Of a DNA stretch of 32,392 nucleotides, positions 24,138-31,356 are shown piece after piece. Origin of the DNA: an uncultured Bacteroidales bacterium (GTDB taxonomy: Bacteria > Bacteroidota > Bacteroidia > Bacteroidales > Bacteroidaceae); contig CADAJS010000033.1 of assembly GCA_902788315.1 (NCBI GenBank), positions 1 through 32,392 on the forward strand. Reading direction: 5' to 3'. A program made the position numbers and the translations under genes. The notes beneath the pieces are model-generated. The model saw only the letters and a program-made list of their open reading frames with translations, was not told the origin of the DNA and made no database searches. Position 1 is the first letter of the stretch, and each line of letters starts with the position of its first letter.

Positions 24138-25001
24138 TCAGTAGGCATAGACCAATCCGTATTTCTCGTGCAGGCGTCGCAGCGTGCCGTCGGACTTCAT
24201 TCGTCGAATCACCCCGTTCACCATCTCGAGCAGGTCGTCCTGTCCCCGTCTCATCAGCACGCCAATCTCGCCCCGCGTAAAGGGCTCGTTCAGCAATGGG
24301 GCGGCCAGGCGGCTGTCTGTCTGCACGTAGTAGGGCGCCTCCGTAATCTCGGTAATCATCACATCGGCCTGCCCCTCGGCCACGAGCGTCGGGATGTCCT
24401 CGTTCCGCTGGTGGACAAGGATGGTGGCGCGGGTGAGGTGCTTGCGCGCAAACTGTTCGTTCAGCCCTCCGGGATTCACCATCACTCGTACCCCCGGCAT
24501 GTCGATGTCTGCCAATGACCTATAGCGCCCTGCCTCCGTGGCCCGGCACAGGATTGTCTTTCCGTTGGCCAGGTAGCCCTCGCTCATGCACATGGTTTCG
24601 CGCCGTGCGTCGGTAATGGTAATGCCGCCAATGGCAAGGTCGAACCTCTGAGGGTCGGCCAGTACGTCGTCCGACAACGTGGGCCACGAGGTCTGTACGA
24701 ACCTGGAGTGCACACCCAGCCGCTTGGCAATTTCCCCGGCCACTTCGATGCAGAATCCCCAGCAGCTCCCGTCCGGCTCGCGGAAGGAGAGCGGCCTGTA
24801 GTCGCCCGTGGTGCCGATGATTATCGTGTCACGGGCAACGATCTCCGCCACCTTCCCTCCCTGCGGTATCTCTGTGCGATACTCGTTCTTGTCTGAAGAA
24901 CATGAGGATAACACGACCGTATTACACAGGGCGGAGACCACCCACGCAATCAGGGCAAACAGACTCAGAGGAATGCTATGCCAGAACTTTCTGTACGTCA
25001 T
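24138..25001 (-). CDS. PheC-like (cyclohexadienyl dehydratase-type) periplasmic binding lipoprotein
   Basis: A 287-residue lipoprotein: hydrophobic N-terminus and lipobox LSSC (Cys34). The body is a type II periplasmic-binding fold (SBP_bac_3). Segments such as GTTGDYRPLSFREPDG, FDLAIGGITITDARRETM, GGLNEQFARKHL and ILVHQRNEDIPTLVAEGQAD closely follow the PheC cyclohexadienyl/arogenate dehydratase group, which makes phenylpyruvate or phenylalanine. It may be that enzyme or an amino-acid receptor; membrane anchoring is unusual for PheC. ATG 25001 is chosen since upstream in-frame sequence overlaps the TfoX gene. It follows TfoX by 31 bases. Confidence 0.8.
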   Translation of the reverse strand: MTYRKFWHSIPLSLFALIAWVVSALCNTVVLSSCSSDKNEYRTEIPQGGKVAEIVARDTIIIGTTGDYRPLSFREPDGSCWGFCIEVAGEIAKRLGVHSRFVQTSWPTLSDDVLADPQRFDLAIGGITITDARRETMCMSEGYLANGKTILCRATEAGRYRSLADIDMPGVRVMVNPGGLNEQFARKHLTRATILVHQRNEDIPTLVAEGQADVMITEITEAPYYVQTDSRLAAPLLNEPFTRGEIGVLMRRGQDDLLEMVNGVIRRMKSDGTLRRLHEKYGLVYAY

Positions 25002-25032
25002 CTTTCTATCTGGTTTAGTTATCGATTCGTCG

Positions 25033-25368
25033 TCACGACAATTTGGACTTTTTCCGTTTCGCCGCCTGGGGTTCCGGAAGCGCCTTGCATGTTGCCCTGA
25101 CGAGCCCGGAAAGGTACTCGCGGTCGTCAATATCTGCGATGTAGAAGTACTCCTTGGCACCCTCATAGGGCGGGCGCAGTTCCTCCACTCTCAGCATCCG
25201 CCGCGCCGCCTCGGTGGGTTTCAGATAGAATCTGTCATCGCAAACGAGACCGAATATCCGCCCGTTGCAATAGATTCCATATTCGCCGAACATTTTCTTG
25301 GCGACGATGTCCCCCGCTTCCGAACACTGATCCGTGACATACTGTACAAAGTCCTTGCTGCTTGCCAT
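25033..25368 (-). CDS. TfoX/Sxy N-terminal-domain protein
   Basis: A 111-residue protein with the compact TfoX N-terminal domain (about 1-90): KKMFGEYGIYCNGRIFGLVC and FYLKPTEAARRML are the family hallmarks. In gamma-proteobacteria, TfoX/Sxy controls competence, but the N-terminal domain alone is widespread and unassigned. The C-terminus is Lys-rich (AAKRKKSKLS). It starts a small operon with the PheC-like gene. Confidence 0.9.
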   Translation of the reverse strand: MASSKDFVQYVTDQCSEAGDIVAKKMFGEYGIYCNGRIFGLVCDDRFYLKPTEAARRMLRVEELRPPYEGAKEYFYIADIDDREYLSGLVRATCKALPEPQAAKRKKSKLS

Positions 25369-25403
25369 GAATATTCTAATTTAACGTTTCTATCTATCGG
25401 CTG

Positions 25404-25411
25404 CAAAGTTA
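25404..25411 (-). promoter_or_regulatory. -7 box of the TfoX-like operon
   Basis: TAACTTTG on the minus strand, 35 bases upstream of the TfoX start. No clear -33 box was seen. Confidence 0.5.
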
Positions 25412-25508
25412 CGAATATTCTCACGGAAAAATGTTTCCCTGTCCACAAATTCCGTGGCAGGTAACGAACTTTTTCGTGTCGTTTAACCATTTATTCCGAA
25501 GCTTTTTG

Positions 25509-25516
25509 TAAATTTG
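25509..25516 (+). promoter_or_regulatory. -7 box before the methyltransferase remnant
   Basis: TAAATTTG fits TAnnTTTG on the plus strand; the -33 box is weak. It may drive the remnant and the carbonic anhydrase, since no other promoter was seen before 25867. Confidence 0.45.
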
Positions 25517-25520
25517 CAAC

Positions 25521-25625
25521 ATGTTCGGGAAGAAAACCGGAGTGCCAGTGAAGCATTTGGTATTATTTCGTCTTGGACCAATAATCATGTACTCCCTGAT
25601 TGCAGAAACAAGGCAACCAATATGA
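25521..25625 (+). CDS. Possible 34-residue ORF coupled to the methyltransferase start
   Basis: ATG 25521 opens a frame (MFGKKTGVPVKHLVLFRLGP...) ending at TGA 25623-25625, which overlaps the remnant ATG as ATGA, an arrangement typical of translational coupling. No family was recognised, and the ATG is only 5 bases past the -7 box, so it may be fortuitous. Confidence 0.2.
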   Translation: MFGKKTGVPVKHLVLFRLGPIIMYSLIAETRQPI

Positions 25626-25874
25626 AGACAGAGAAACAGATGGCCGTAGCTGCTGCTGAGTTTGCAGAGCGGTGGAAAGGCAGAGGATACGAAAGAGGCG
25701 AATCGCAACCCTTTTGGATAGACCTGCTCTCAAATGTGTATGGCATAGAGACTCCGTCTGATGCAGGCCTACGGCTTCCCCGTGAAGTCCGCCTTTACGG
25801 AAAGCCATTGCGTTGTAGAGTTGTTTAAGATGTATAAGGAAAGGATGAAATCAATTGGACAAAGTTATGATTGA
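25622..25874 (+). pseudogene. Remnant of an MmeI-type DNA methyltransferase/restriction enzyme: both ends, large internal deletion
   Basis: The reading frame from ATG 25622 encodes about 45 residues like the N-terminus of class IIL/MmeI-like methyltransferases (AEFAERWKGRGYERGESQPF then LLSNVYGIETPSD). It then loses similarity. From 25761 another frame encodes MQAYGFPVKSAFTESHCVV and ELFKMYKERM, like the C-terminal tail of that same family (AVMxAYGF...LFKMYxE), ending at TGA 25872-25874. The two ends are fused near 25755-25761 in different frames. The intact protein is about 900 residues, so some 800 codons have been deleted. The tail overlaps the carbonic anhydrase start by 8 bases. Confidence 0.7.
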
Positions 25875-26409
25875 CCAGATTATCAGCTACAACAAGACAT
25901 TCGTGGCACAGAAAGGCTACGAGAAGTATATCACTGACAAGTATCCGGAGAAGAAGTTGGCCGTGCTGTCATGCATGGATACGCGGCTTACCGAGCTGCT
26001 CCCGGCAGCGCTGGGCCTGAAGAATGGCGATGCAAAGATTATCAAGAATGCAGGCGGCCTGGTCATCTCAGCCTTCGACTCGGCAATGCGCAGCCTGATA
26101 GTGGCCATCTACGAGCTGGGCGTAGAGGAAATCATGGTGGTGGCCCATTCCCACTGCGGAGCCTGCCACATGAGCTATGACCACTTCCACCATGAGATGA
26201 ATGCCCGCGGCGTGACCGACGAGACGCTCGGCACCATACGTAAATGCGGAATCGACCTGCATCAATGGCTCGAGGGCTTCAAGGATACTCCTACCTCTGT
26301 AAGACGGACCGTAGAGACCATCAAGACGCACCCGCTCGTACCGAAGGACATCGTGGTGCGCGGTTTCATCATCGACTCTGTGACGGGCGAACTGGAGGAA
26401 ATCAGATAG
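25867..26409 (+). CDS. Beta-class carbonic anhydrase
   Basis: A 180-residue zinc enzyme that hydrates CO2 to bicarbonate in the cytoplasm. The beta-class zinc and catalytic residues are clear: CMDTR (Cys36, Asp38, Arg40) and HSHC (His94, Cys97). The Asp-Arg dyad and the conserved IIKNAGG segment lie between. The size fits the compact beta-class. ATG 25867 is chosen over the TTG at 25855, which gives only four more residues. It overlaps the stop region of the convergent gene on the other strand by 8 bases. Bicarbonate supports CO2-dependent carboxylation in gut anaerobes (inference). Confidence 0.94.
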   Translation: MIDQIISYNKTFVAQKGYEKYITDKYPEKKLAVLSCMDTRLTELLPAALGLKNGDAKIIKNAGGLVISAFDSAMRSLIVAIYELGVEEIMVVAHSHCGACHMSYDHFHHEMNARGVTDETLGTIRKCGIDLHQWLEGFKDTPTSVRRTVETIKTHPLVPKDIVVRGFIIDSVTGELEEIR

Positions 26410-26662
26410 CGGCAGCAGTAAGCATCCCTTCCAGACGTTCCACCGCGAGAGTGATGTCTGCCTCGAAGCGGACATGGTCCCGAAGGAAGTCTGTACGTCC
26501 GTCGGAGAGGGCGGCGAGAAGCTCGGCATTCATATTGTCCACATAGGACGAGATGGCATACTCGATGTCGTCCCGCTGCCAGGAAAGGCTGGAATGGACA
26601 TAGACATTCCGCTTCTGGTGTAGGAAACTGTAGGCGGTCTCGATGCTTTCTCTCGTTATCAT
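26402..26662 (-). CDS. Small conserved protein of unknown function
   Basis: An 86-residue soluble, helical, acidic protein (ITRESIETAYSFLHQKRNVY then WQRDDIEYAISSYV). I recognise it only as a conserved Bacteroidales unknown. Its ATG overlaps the DUF4250 stop by four bases (coordinates 26659-26662), indicating translational coupling, and its stop overlaps the carbonic anhydrase stop. It is the last gene of the minus-strand cluster. No motif gives a function. Confidence 0.75.
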   Translation of the reverse strand: MITRESIETAYSFLHQKRNVYVHSSLSWQRDDIEYAISSYVDNMNAELLAALSDGRTDFLRDHVRFEADITLAVERLEGMLTAAAI

Positions 26663-26859
26663 GCGTCGAAACCCCTTGGGCGAAATTGCTTTTGTTCCTC
26701 ACTCCACACGAAGCCTTCGCGGGCCAGACGGTCCCGAATCTCCTGCGGCTCTCGCCCAAAGGCATAGCACAGGGATTCGAGGCTGTCAAACTCCTCGTCG
26801 CGCAGCAGCATATTGATGCTCGAGACCAGTATGGCAGGGTCTTGGGGCAGATAATCCAT
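26659..26859 (-). CDS. DUF4250-domain protein
   Basis: A 66-residue protein matching the DUF4250 pattern: LPQDPAILVSSINMLLRDEE then DSLESLCYAFGREPQEIRDR and a final EEQKQFRPRGFDA. Function unknown; its compact helical form resembles small DNA- or protein-binding domains. The start at 26859 (MDYLPQD) is chosen as the family's usual beginning. The longer in-frame extension overlaps the CMD-cupin gene. Confidence 0.82.
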   Translation of the reverse strand: MDYLPQDPAILVSSINMLLRDEEFDSLESLCYAFGREPQEIRDRLAREGFVWSEEQKQFRPRGFDA

Positions 26860-26887
26860 TGCAGTTGTTCCTCTTCCGAATGGGGCA

Positions 26888-28000
26888 CTACTGCCCCACC
26901 CGGTTGTACGTCTCGTCATCGACGGGCTCCAGCCATTCGTTCGAGGCTCCGTCGCCGACATGTGTGTGATACGTCAGATGCTGGAACCACGAATCGCGGG
27001 CGGCACCATGCCAGTGCTTCACCTCGGCCGGGATGGCCACTACCTTGCCGGGCTTCATCTCTACAGCAGGCTTACCCCACTCCTGATACCAGCCTCGTCC
27101 GGCCACGCAGACGAGCACTTGGACCTGGCGGTGATGTATGTGCCAGTTGTTACGGCAGCCAGGCTCGAAGGTCACATTCACCGGTCCACCCTCCTCGGCA
27201 TCGAGGGGAGCCAGATAGCTGTTGCCCGTGAAATAGCGTCCATAGGGATTCGGTTCGCCCTTGGGCCAAACGTTGAAATCGACGGTTGCCACAGCCGCGT
27301 ATTCTTCTCCGAAGACTGCAGCCACGGCCTGCTGGCAGCGCTCGGCTTCCTCCTCGCCCACACGCTGGCGCAGCACAGAGGGAATCTCATGCAACTGCCG
27401 GTCGGTGACACCCATGTTGCGGGCTCCGCTTACATGGGCTTTCAGCTGGGGCTCGCAGCCCTGGAGGGCTGAGATGGCCGATACGGTGACAATTTCCCGA
27501 TTGGCAAAGGAGAGATTGTTACGGGCAAAGATGTCGCCGAAGAGGTGTGCTTTCAGATAGTAATCGGTCTGCGGAGCAAAGTCGTACCGGAAGGGTCGGC
27601 CCGTCAGCCTCGTCTGCACCTCGGTGCCTCGTTTCAGCGCATCGTAGTCCGAAGGTAGCGGATCGGCCTCACGTCCGTCGGGGGCCGGTCTCCCAGCAGC
27701 CTTGCGCTCCGTGACGACCTGTTGCAGCACGCCCAGGGCGTTCAGCGAGCGGGGAAATCCCGTGTACGCATAGAGTTGCGACAGAGCCTCCTTCTGTTCG
27801 CTCACAGTCAATCCGGCATCGAAGCCTTCGTTCAGATGATTCTTCAGGGCTGTCAGGTCGCCCTTTGCCTCGCAGGCAGCAATGGCCACGAGTGCTTGTT
27901 GTTTTTCGTTCAGTTCCATAGTGTCTTGTGCATTAATGCTGCCCGCCGCGATGAGCATTGCGGCAGCGATAATCGGCTGGATAGTATTCATATATTTCAT
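26888..28000 (-). CDS. Exported CMD-domain (carboxymuconolactone decarboxylase-like) plus cupin protein
   Basis: A 370-residue protein with signal peptide (about 1-24, ending INAQ). Two alpha-helical CMD repeats follow (about 33-115 and 140-235); the second has REIVTVSAISALQGCEPQLK, where Cys is retained. A cupin domain (about 255-350) has metal-binding histidines in NNWHIHHRQVQVLVCVAG and a second motif KHWHGAA. CMD-cupin fusions may act as oxidoreductases or decarboxylases; substrate unknown. It begins 19 bases after the glycosidase stop. MNTIQPII at 27991 is an alternative start. Confidence 0.85.
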   Translation of the reverse strand: MKYMNTIQPIIAAAMLIAAGSINAQDTMELNEKQQALVAIAACEAKGDLTALKNHLNEGFDAGLTVSEQKEALSQLYAYTGFPRSLNALGVLQQVVTERKAAGRPAPDGREADPLPSDYDALKRGTEVQTRLTGRPFRYDFAPQTDYYLKAHLFGDIFARNNLSFANREIVTVSAISALQGCEPQLKAHVSGARNMGVTDRQLHEIPSVLRQRVGEEEAERCQQAVAAVFGEEYAAVATVDFNVWPKGEPNPYGRYFTGNSYLAPLDAEEGGPVNVTFEPGCRNNWHIHHRQVQVLVCVAGRGWYQEWGKPAVEMKPGKVVAIPAEVKHWHGAARDSWFQHLTYHTHVGDGASNEWLEPVDDETYNRVGQ

Positions 28001-28019
28001 GTTTCTGCGGTAGCGAGTT

Positions 28020-29417
28020 TCATTTCCGGAATTCCACGAATATGACTGAATTGGGTTCCATCTTGAAGGTGACTGCCCCCTGGCGTACGTCGAGCAGCGT
28101 CTCGGAGAAGAGTTTCACCGAGTTCACTACGTGGGCCACGGCCTCGCCGTCGGCGGCTCCCTCCACATGGAGCGTCACCGTCCGGCTGCGATTGATGTTG
28201 TCATTCTCGTTGTACCGACTCACCAGGACCCCCACCGTACCGTCCTCTCCCCGAGCGGCCGAGACATAGAGGTCGGAATCGTCGCCCTTCACCTCTGTCG
28301 CCACCTGCTGTCCCAAGGCAGCCAGCCGGCTCCAGGCGTAGAAACTGTAATAGGAGGGCAGGGGCTGGAAGGTGTAGAAATCAAACAGCCCATTGTAAGG
28401 CGTTTCGGGACGGGCATCGTAGTACATCAGGATATCCACAGGCGCCGCTTGGCATGCAGCCATTGTAGCTGCGGTGAAGGCTGCCCCTTTCACGCCGTGA
28501 ATCACCGAGAGGCTATAGGGGTAGTCATCGGTCCAACCGCGAATGTAGTTCCATTCGTTCAGGATGGTCTCGGCCTGTTGATATCCGTGAGCATCCGCCA
28601 TCCGGCGCATGCGTCCGGCCTTCTCGGCTATCGCCTTGGGGTCGGTGGAATAGATGTGCCACGAAAAGAAGTCGAGGGGGACGCTGTGTTTCTCCATGTA
28701 GGTCAGGAAGCGTTCGGCCCACGGTTCCTGACCCGCCAGCGCCGGACCTCCGATCTTCAGCTGCGGGAAGCACTTCTTCAGGTGACAGGCCGTGGTGGCA
28801 TAGAGGTCGAAAAACTGCTCCTCGGTGCCGGCCCAGGTGCGCGGATTCGTATTCCACGTCTTGGAGTCCAGGTCGGCTTCGTTCCAGATCTCCCAGTAGC
28901 GAATGTTCCACTGGTGCCCGTCGGCCCACCCCTCGTTGTAGTGGCGGATGATGTGCTCGCATATCTGAGCCCATTTCCGGAAGTCCTTCGGTGGCAGGAT
29001 GCCATACTTCTTCACATGGTGCTCAATCTTCTGCCCCAGGCGGAAAAACACCTCTGTGCCCATGTCGCGAATGCGTTTCAGATACCAGTCGGTGATGGCA
29101 AAGTCATAGGCCGAGGGGTCGTCAGCCTTTCGCGAGAAATCGGGGAAGATGGCGGTGATATCGACGGTATGTTCCGAGCCATAACACTCGCTGAACGACG
29201 AATCGTGGGTACGTGCGAAGGGAATCCTGGCTGCACGGTAGTCATCGAAATTGTCACGTGTCTGAGTCTTACCCAATCCATAGGGGCCGGCAGGACCATT
29301 GTTCACGCCATTCATCGGTTTCACTCTCCCCACTTCCCGACCGGGAGAAACATAGATGTCCGCACATGCCATCCCGCATGCGAGACAGACGGCCAAGAGG
29401 GCGAAGTATCGTTTCAT
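28020..29417 (-). CDS. Exported glycoside hydrolase, GH39-like
   Basis: A 465-residue protein with signal peptide (MKRYFALLAVCLACGMACA). Its (beta/alpha)8 domain runs from about residue 20 to 370, then a small beta-sandwich. The probable acid/base is Glu180 in WEIWNEADL and the nucleophile Glu288 in ILNEWNY, both typical of clan GH-A family 39. An early RTHDSSFSECYG segment resembles the substrate-binding loop. Family members cleave beta-xylosides or related pentosides and uronides. The start at 29417 (MKRYF) is preferred; 29426 would add three residues. The substrate cannot be read off. Confidence 0.86.
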   Translation of the reverse strand: MKRYFALLAVCLACGMACADIYVSPGREVGRVKPMNGVNNGPAGPYGLGKTQTRDNFDDYRAARIPFARTHDSSFSECYGSEHTVDITAIFPDFSRKADDPSAYDFAITDWYLKRIRDMGTEVFFRLGQKIEHHVKKYGILPPKDFRKWAQICEHIIRHYNEGWADGHQWNIRYWEIWNEADLDSKTWNTNPRTWAGTEEQFFDLYATTACHLKKCFPQLKIGGPALAGQEPWAERFLTYMEKHSVPLDFFSWHIYSTDPKAIAEKAGRMRRMADAHGYQQAETILNEWNYIRGWTDDYPYSLSVIHGVKGAAFTAATMAACQAAPVDILMYYDARPETPYNGLFDFYTFQPLPSYYSFYAWSRLAALGQQVATEVKGDDSDLYVSAARGEDGTVGVLVSRYNENDNINRSRTVTLHVEGAADGEAVAHVVNSVKLFSETLLDVRQGAVTFKMEPNSVIFVEFRK

Positions 29418-29456
29418 TAGTGTCATTATTACAGTATATTACAAATCATGAATTAT

Positions 29457-29470
29457 GCGTTGTACAACGC
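29457..29470. promoter_or_regulatory. Perfect 14-bp palindrome in the C11 protease-GH39 spacer
   Basis: GCGTTGTACAACGC is a perfect palindrome without loop, so more like a dimeric repressor operator than a hairpin. It lies 40 bases upstream of the glycosidase start (29417) and 37 past the protease stop (29507). No TAnnTTTG promoter box was found in the spacer. Confidence 0.4.
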
Positions 29471-29506
29471 TCTGCTTCAATCGGGGGAGGCAGACCAGGG
29501 ACTGAT

Positions 29507-31156
29507 TTATTGCGGGACTGCGTCTTCGGGCATAGTGTAGCCGATGAAGGGGTTGTAACCGGTGAAGCATTTGGCGTTGGGCTCCTGTTCGTTCAGACGT
29601 ATCCAGCGGCTCCATCCAGTGAGTTGGTCGAAACGCAACTGACCGTAGGTGGCGTCGAGCGTGCCGTTCCAGGGTTTTCCGGGGAATGACTGGCCGTCGA
29701 CTTCCAGCGTGGTGGTGCCATCGGGATTGTAGCGGAAGGGTATGGAGGAAGTTCCGCCGAAGTCGTAGAGCATGGTATAATGTCCCTGACATCCGAGCAG
29801 CACACTGAGATCGACGGTGTGCTCGTTCTCCTGCAGCCAACGGCTGGACTGCTGATAGACAATGCAGCGGTCGAAGGCACGTCCAAGCGGGCTGTCCCAG
29901 ACGGAGCCGAACACGCCAGGCAAAGCGATTGAGAGGTTGACGGCATAGTCGATGAGGTCATATTCCGGTTGCGCCTCATTGATGCGGTAGGCATTGGCAG
30001 TCACCTCATCAATTTTAGCCCGAACGTCGTCGCCGCCGCTCTGATATGCTTCAATCAGACGGTCGGTGAAGGTTTTAATCTCTGTTCCCAAGGCATCGAT
30101 GTCAGCAGTGCGATAAACGCTCATATCATGGTACACGGGCTGATCGCCCTCCTCGGCGGCATTCTCTTCGGCGCTTTCGTCCCATGAATCCACAGTGGCC
30201 TTGGTAAAGCGGGCGAGAGCCTGTTCCAGATTGTCGGGGTTGGCCGAGAGCGCATTCACCAGTTCTGTATAGTCGCCTCCTTCGCCGGGCACGACAAAGG
30301 TAGAGAGCACGAGATAGTCGGTCGTGGGAGCCAGCTCAAACTGGTACTCCGCCGTGTTCATCAAGCAGGCATCGAGATAGACCACACTGGGACGCACCGA
30401 GGACTGACGAATAGCTTGGGTAAGGGTTTTGGCAGTGAAGTGGCGGCTGTCATAACCGTCGTCGTACACCACCCCGCGGGTCTTTCTGGCATCTGCATCG
30501 GCAGCATCAGGCAGTTCGTCGTTAGGCAGATATCCTCCGCCGTGGTCACTCAGTACGAGGATATACTTGTGTGCAGGACATGTCTGAGCAGCCCAGTTGA
30601 TGAAGTTGGTAAGCGAATCGGTGCGGGTGATGTCGGCATTGTCGGGACCGATAAATGCACTCATGTCAGGCTCCGACGGAGTGTCTCCGTCCTCGTCGCC
30701 CGAGATGAAGGCTTTCTCCCTGTCAACCACGAAGCGAGCCGTCTTTCCGGCAAAGGGATAGTAGCTCTTGAACAACTCAAGCTCTTTCAGCCCCTCTTCA
30801 TAGTCAGGCGTGCCGGGTTCAAAGTAATGCCCCAACATTCCGACATACTGTTCGTAGAGAGATTGCATACTCTCTAACGAAGAAAACTTGTACTGAACCG
30901 CGACACTGACGTTTCGATAGCTCTCATCATCACCAAAATAGAATTGCATCAGATTACTCATCAACTGCATGTCGAGATTGCCGCCACCATGTCCATAGTA
31001 AATGACTGTATAGTCGGCCAGCTGTTGTTGCGGCTCGTCGGGATGGACTACAGGATTATCGTCGTTGTCGGACGAACATGATGTGAATACAATTACTCCG
31101 CACAGTAAGGTGGCGGTCATCGCCCATTGCATAATTCTTCTCATTTTTTTTATCAT
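29507..31156 (-). CDS. Clostripain-family (C11) cysteine peptidase, lipoprotein
   Basis: A 549-residue protein with signal and lipobox (FTSC, modified Cys27). The C11 peptidase domain spans about residues 45-470. The catalytic His205 is in VLSDHGGGY and the catalytic Cys264 in VVYLDACLMN. A maturation-type linker region (residues 320-345) is Glu-rich. Clostripain-type peptidases cut after Arg (some after Lys) and are usually surface or exported. It lies 62 bases after the 44-residue ORF and two genes after the fimbrillin-like gene. An alternative start is 31144 (MRRIMQ). Confidence 0.9.
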   Translation of the reverse strand: MIKKMRRIMQWAMTATLLCGVIVFTSCSSDNDDNPVVHPDEPQQQLADYTVIYYGHGGGNLDMQLMSNLMQFYFGDDESYRNVSVAVQYKFSSLESMQSLYEQYVGMLGHYFEPGTPDYEEGLKELELFKSYYPFAGKTARFVVDREKAFISGDEDGDTPSEPDMSAFIGPDNADITRTDSLTNFINWAAQTCPAHKYILVLSDHGGGYLPNDELPDAADADARKTRGVVYDDGYDSRHFTAKTLTQAIRQSSVRPSVVYLDACLMNTAEYQFELAPTTDYLVLSTFVVPGEGGDYTELVNALSANPDNLEQALARFTKATVDSWDESAEENAAEEGDQPVYHDMSVYRTADIDALGTEIKTFTDRLIEAYQSGGDDVRAKIDEVTANAYRINEAQPEYDLIDYAVNLSIALPGVFGSVWDSPLGRAFDRCIVYQQSSRWLQENEHTVDLSVLLGCQGHYTMLYDFGGTSSIPFRYNPDGTTTLEVDGQSFPGKPWNGTLDATYGQLRFDQLTGWSRWIRLNEQEPNAKCFTGYNPFIGYTMPEDAVPQ

Positions 31157-31218
31157 CTATATATTTATAAAATAAGCATTGTCTCGAATTTGCCCTGATA
31201 TATTTCGCGGGAAACCTA

Positions 31219-31353
31219 TCACTCATCCTTGTCACCGACAGTAATTTCGTTGCCACGTCGGTATTCGTTTACCTTGTAAGACCCGCTGAACAGATGCGTC
31301 TGATTCTGAATATTGAGGATGCGCATCGCTGGCTTTTCATATATTCGCTTCAT
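31219..31353 (-). CDS. 44-residue ORF between fimbrillin-like and clostripain genes
   Basis: ATG 31353 to TGA 31219 encodes 44 residues: basic start MKRIYEKPAMRILNIQNQ, then a polar HLFSGSY and an acidic end GDKDE. There is no signal peptide. It begins 3 bases after the stop of the fimbrillin-like gene, so translation is probably coupled. Bacteroidales surface operons often contain such short KRxYxKP-type ORFs, of unknown role; I have no family for it. Confidence 0.6.
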   Translation of the reverse strand: MKRIYEKPAMRILNIQNQTHLFSGSYKVNEYRRGNEITVGDKDE

Positions 31354-31356
31354 TGT

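Noticed and set aside
28131..29420. Plus-strand open frame of 429 codons over the glycosidase
   Set aside because: Antisense shadow of the GH39-like gene, which has the catalytic residues and a signal peptide.
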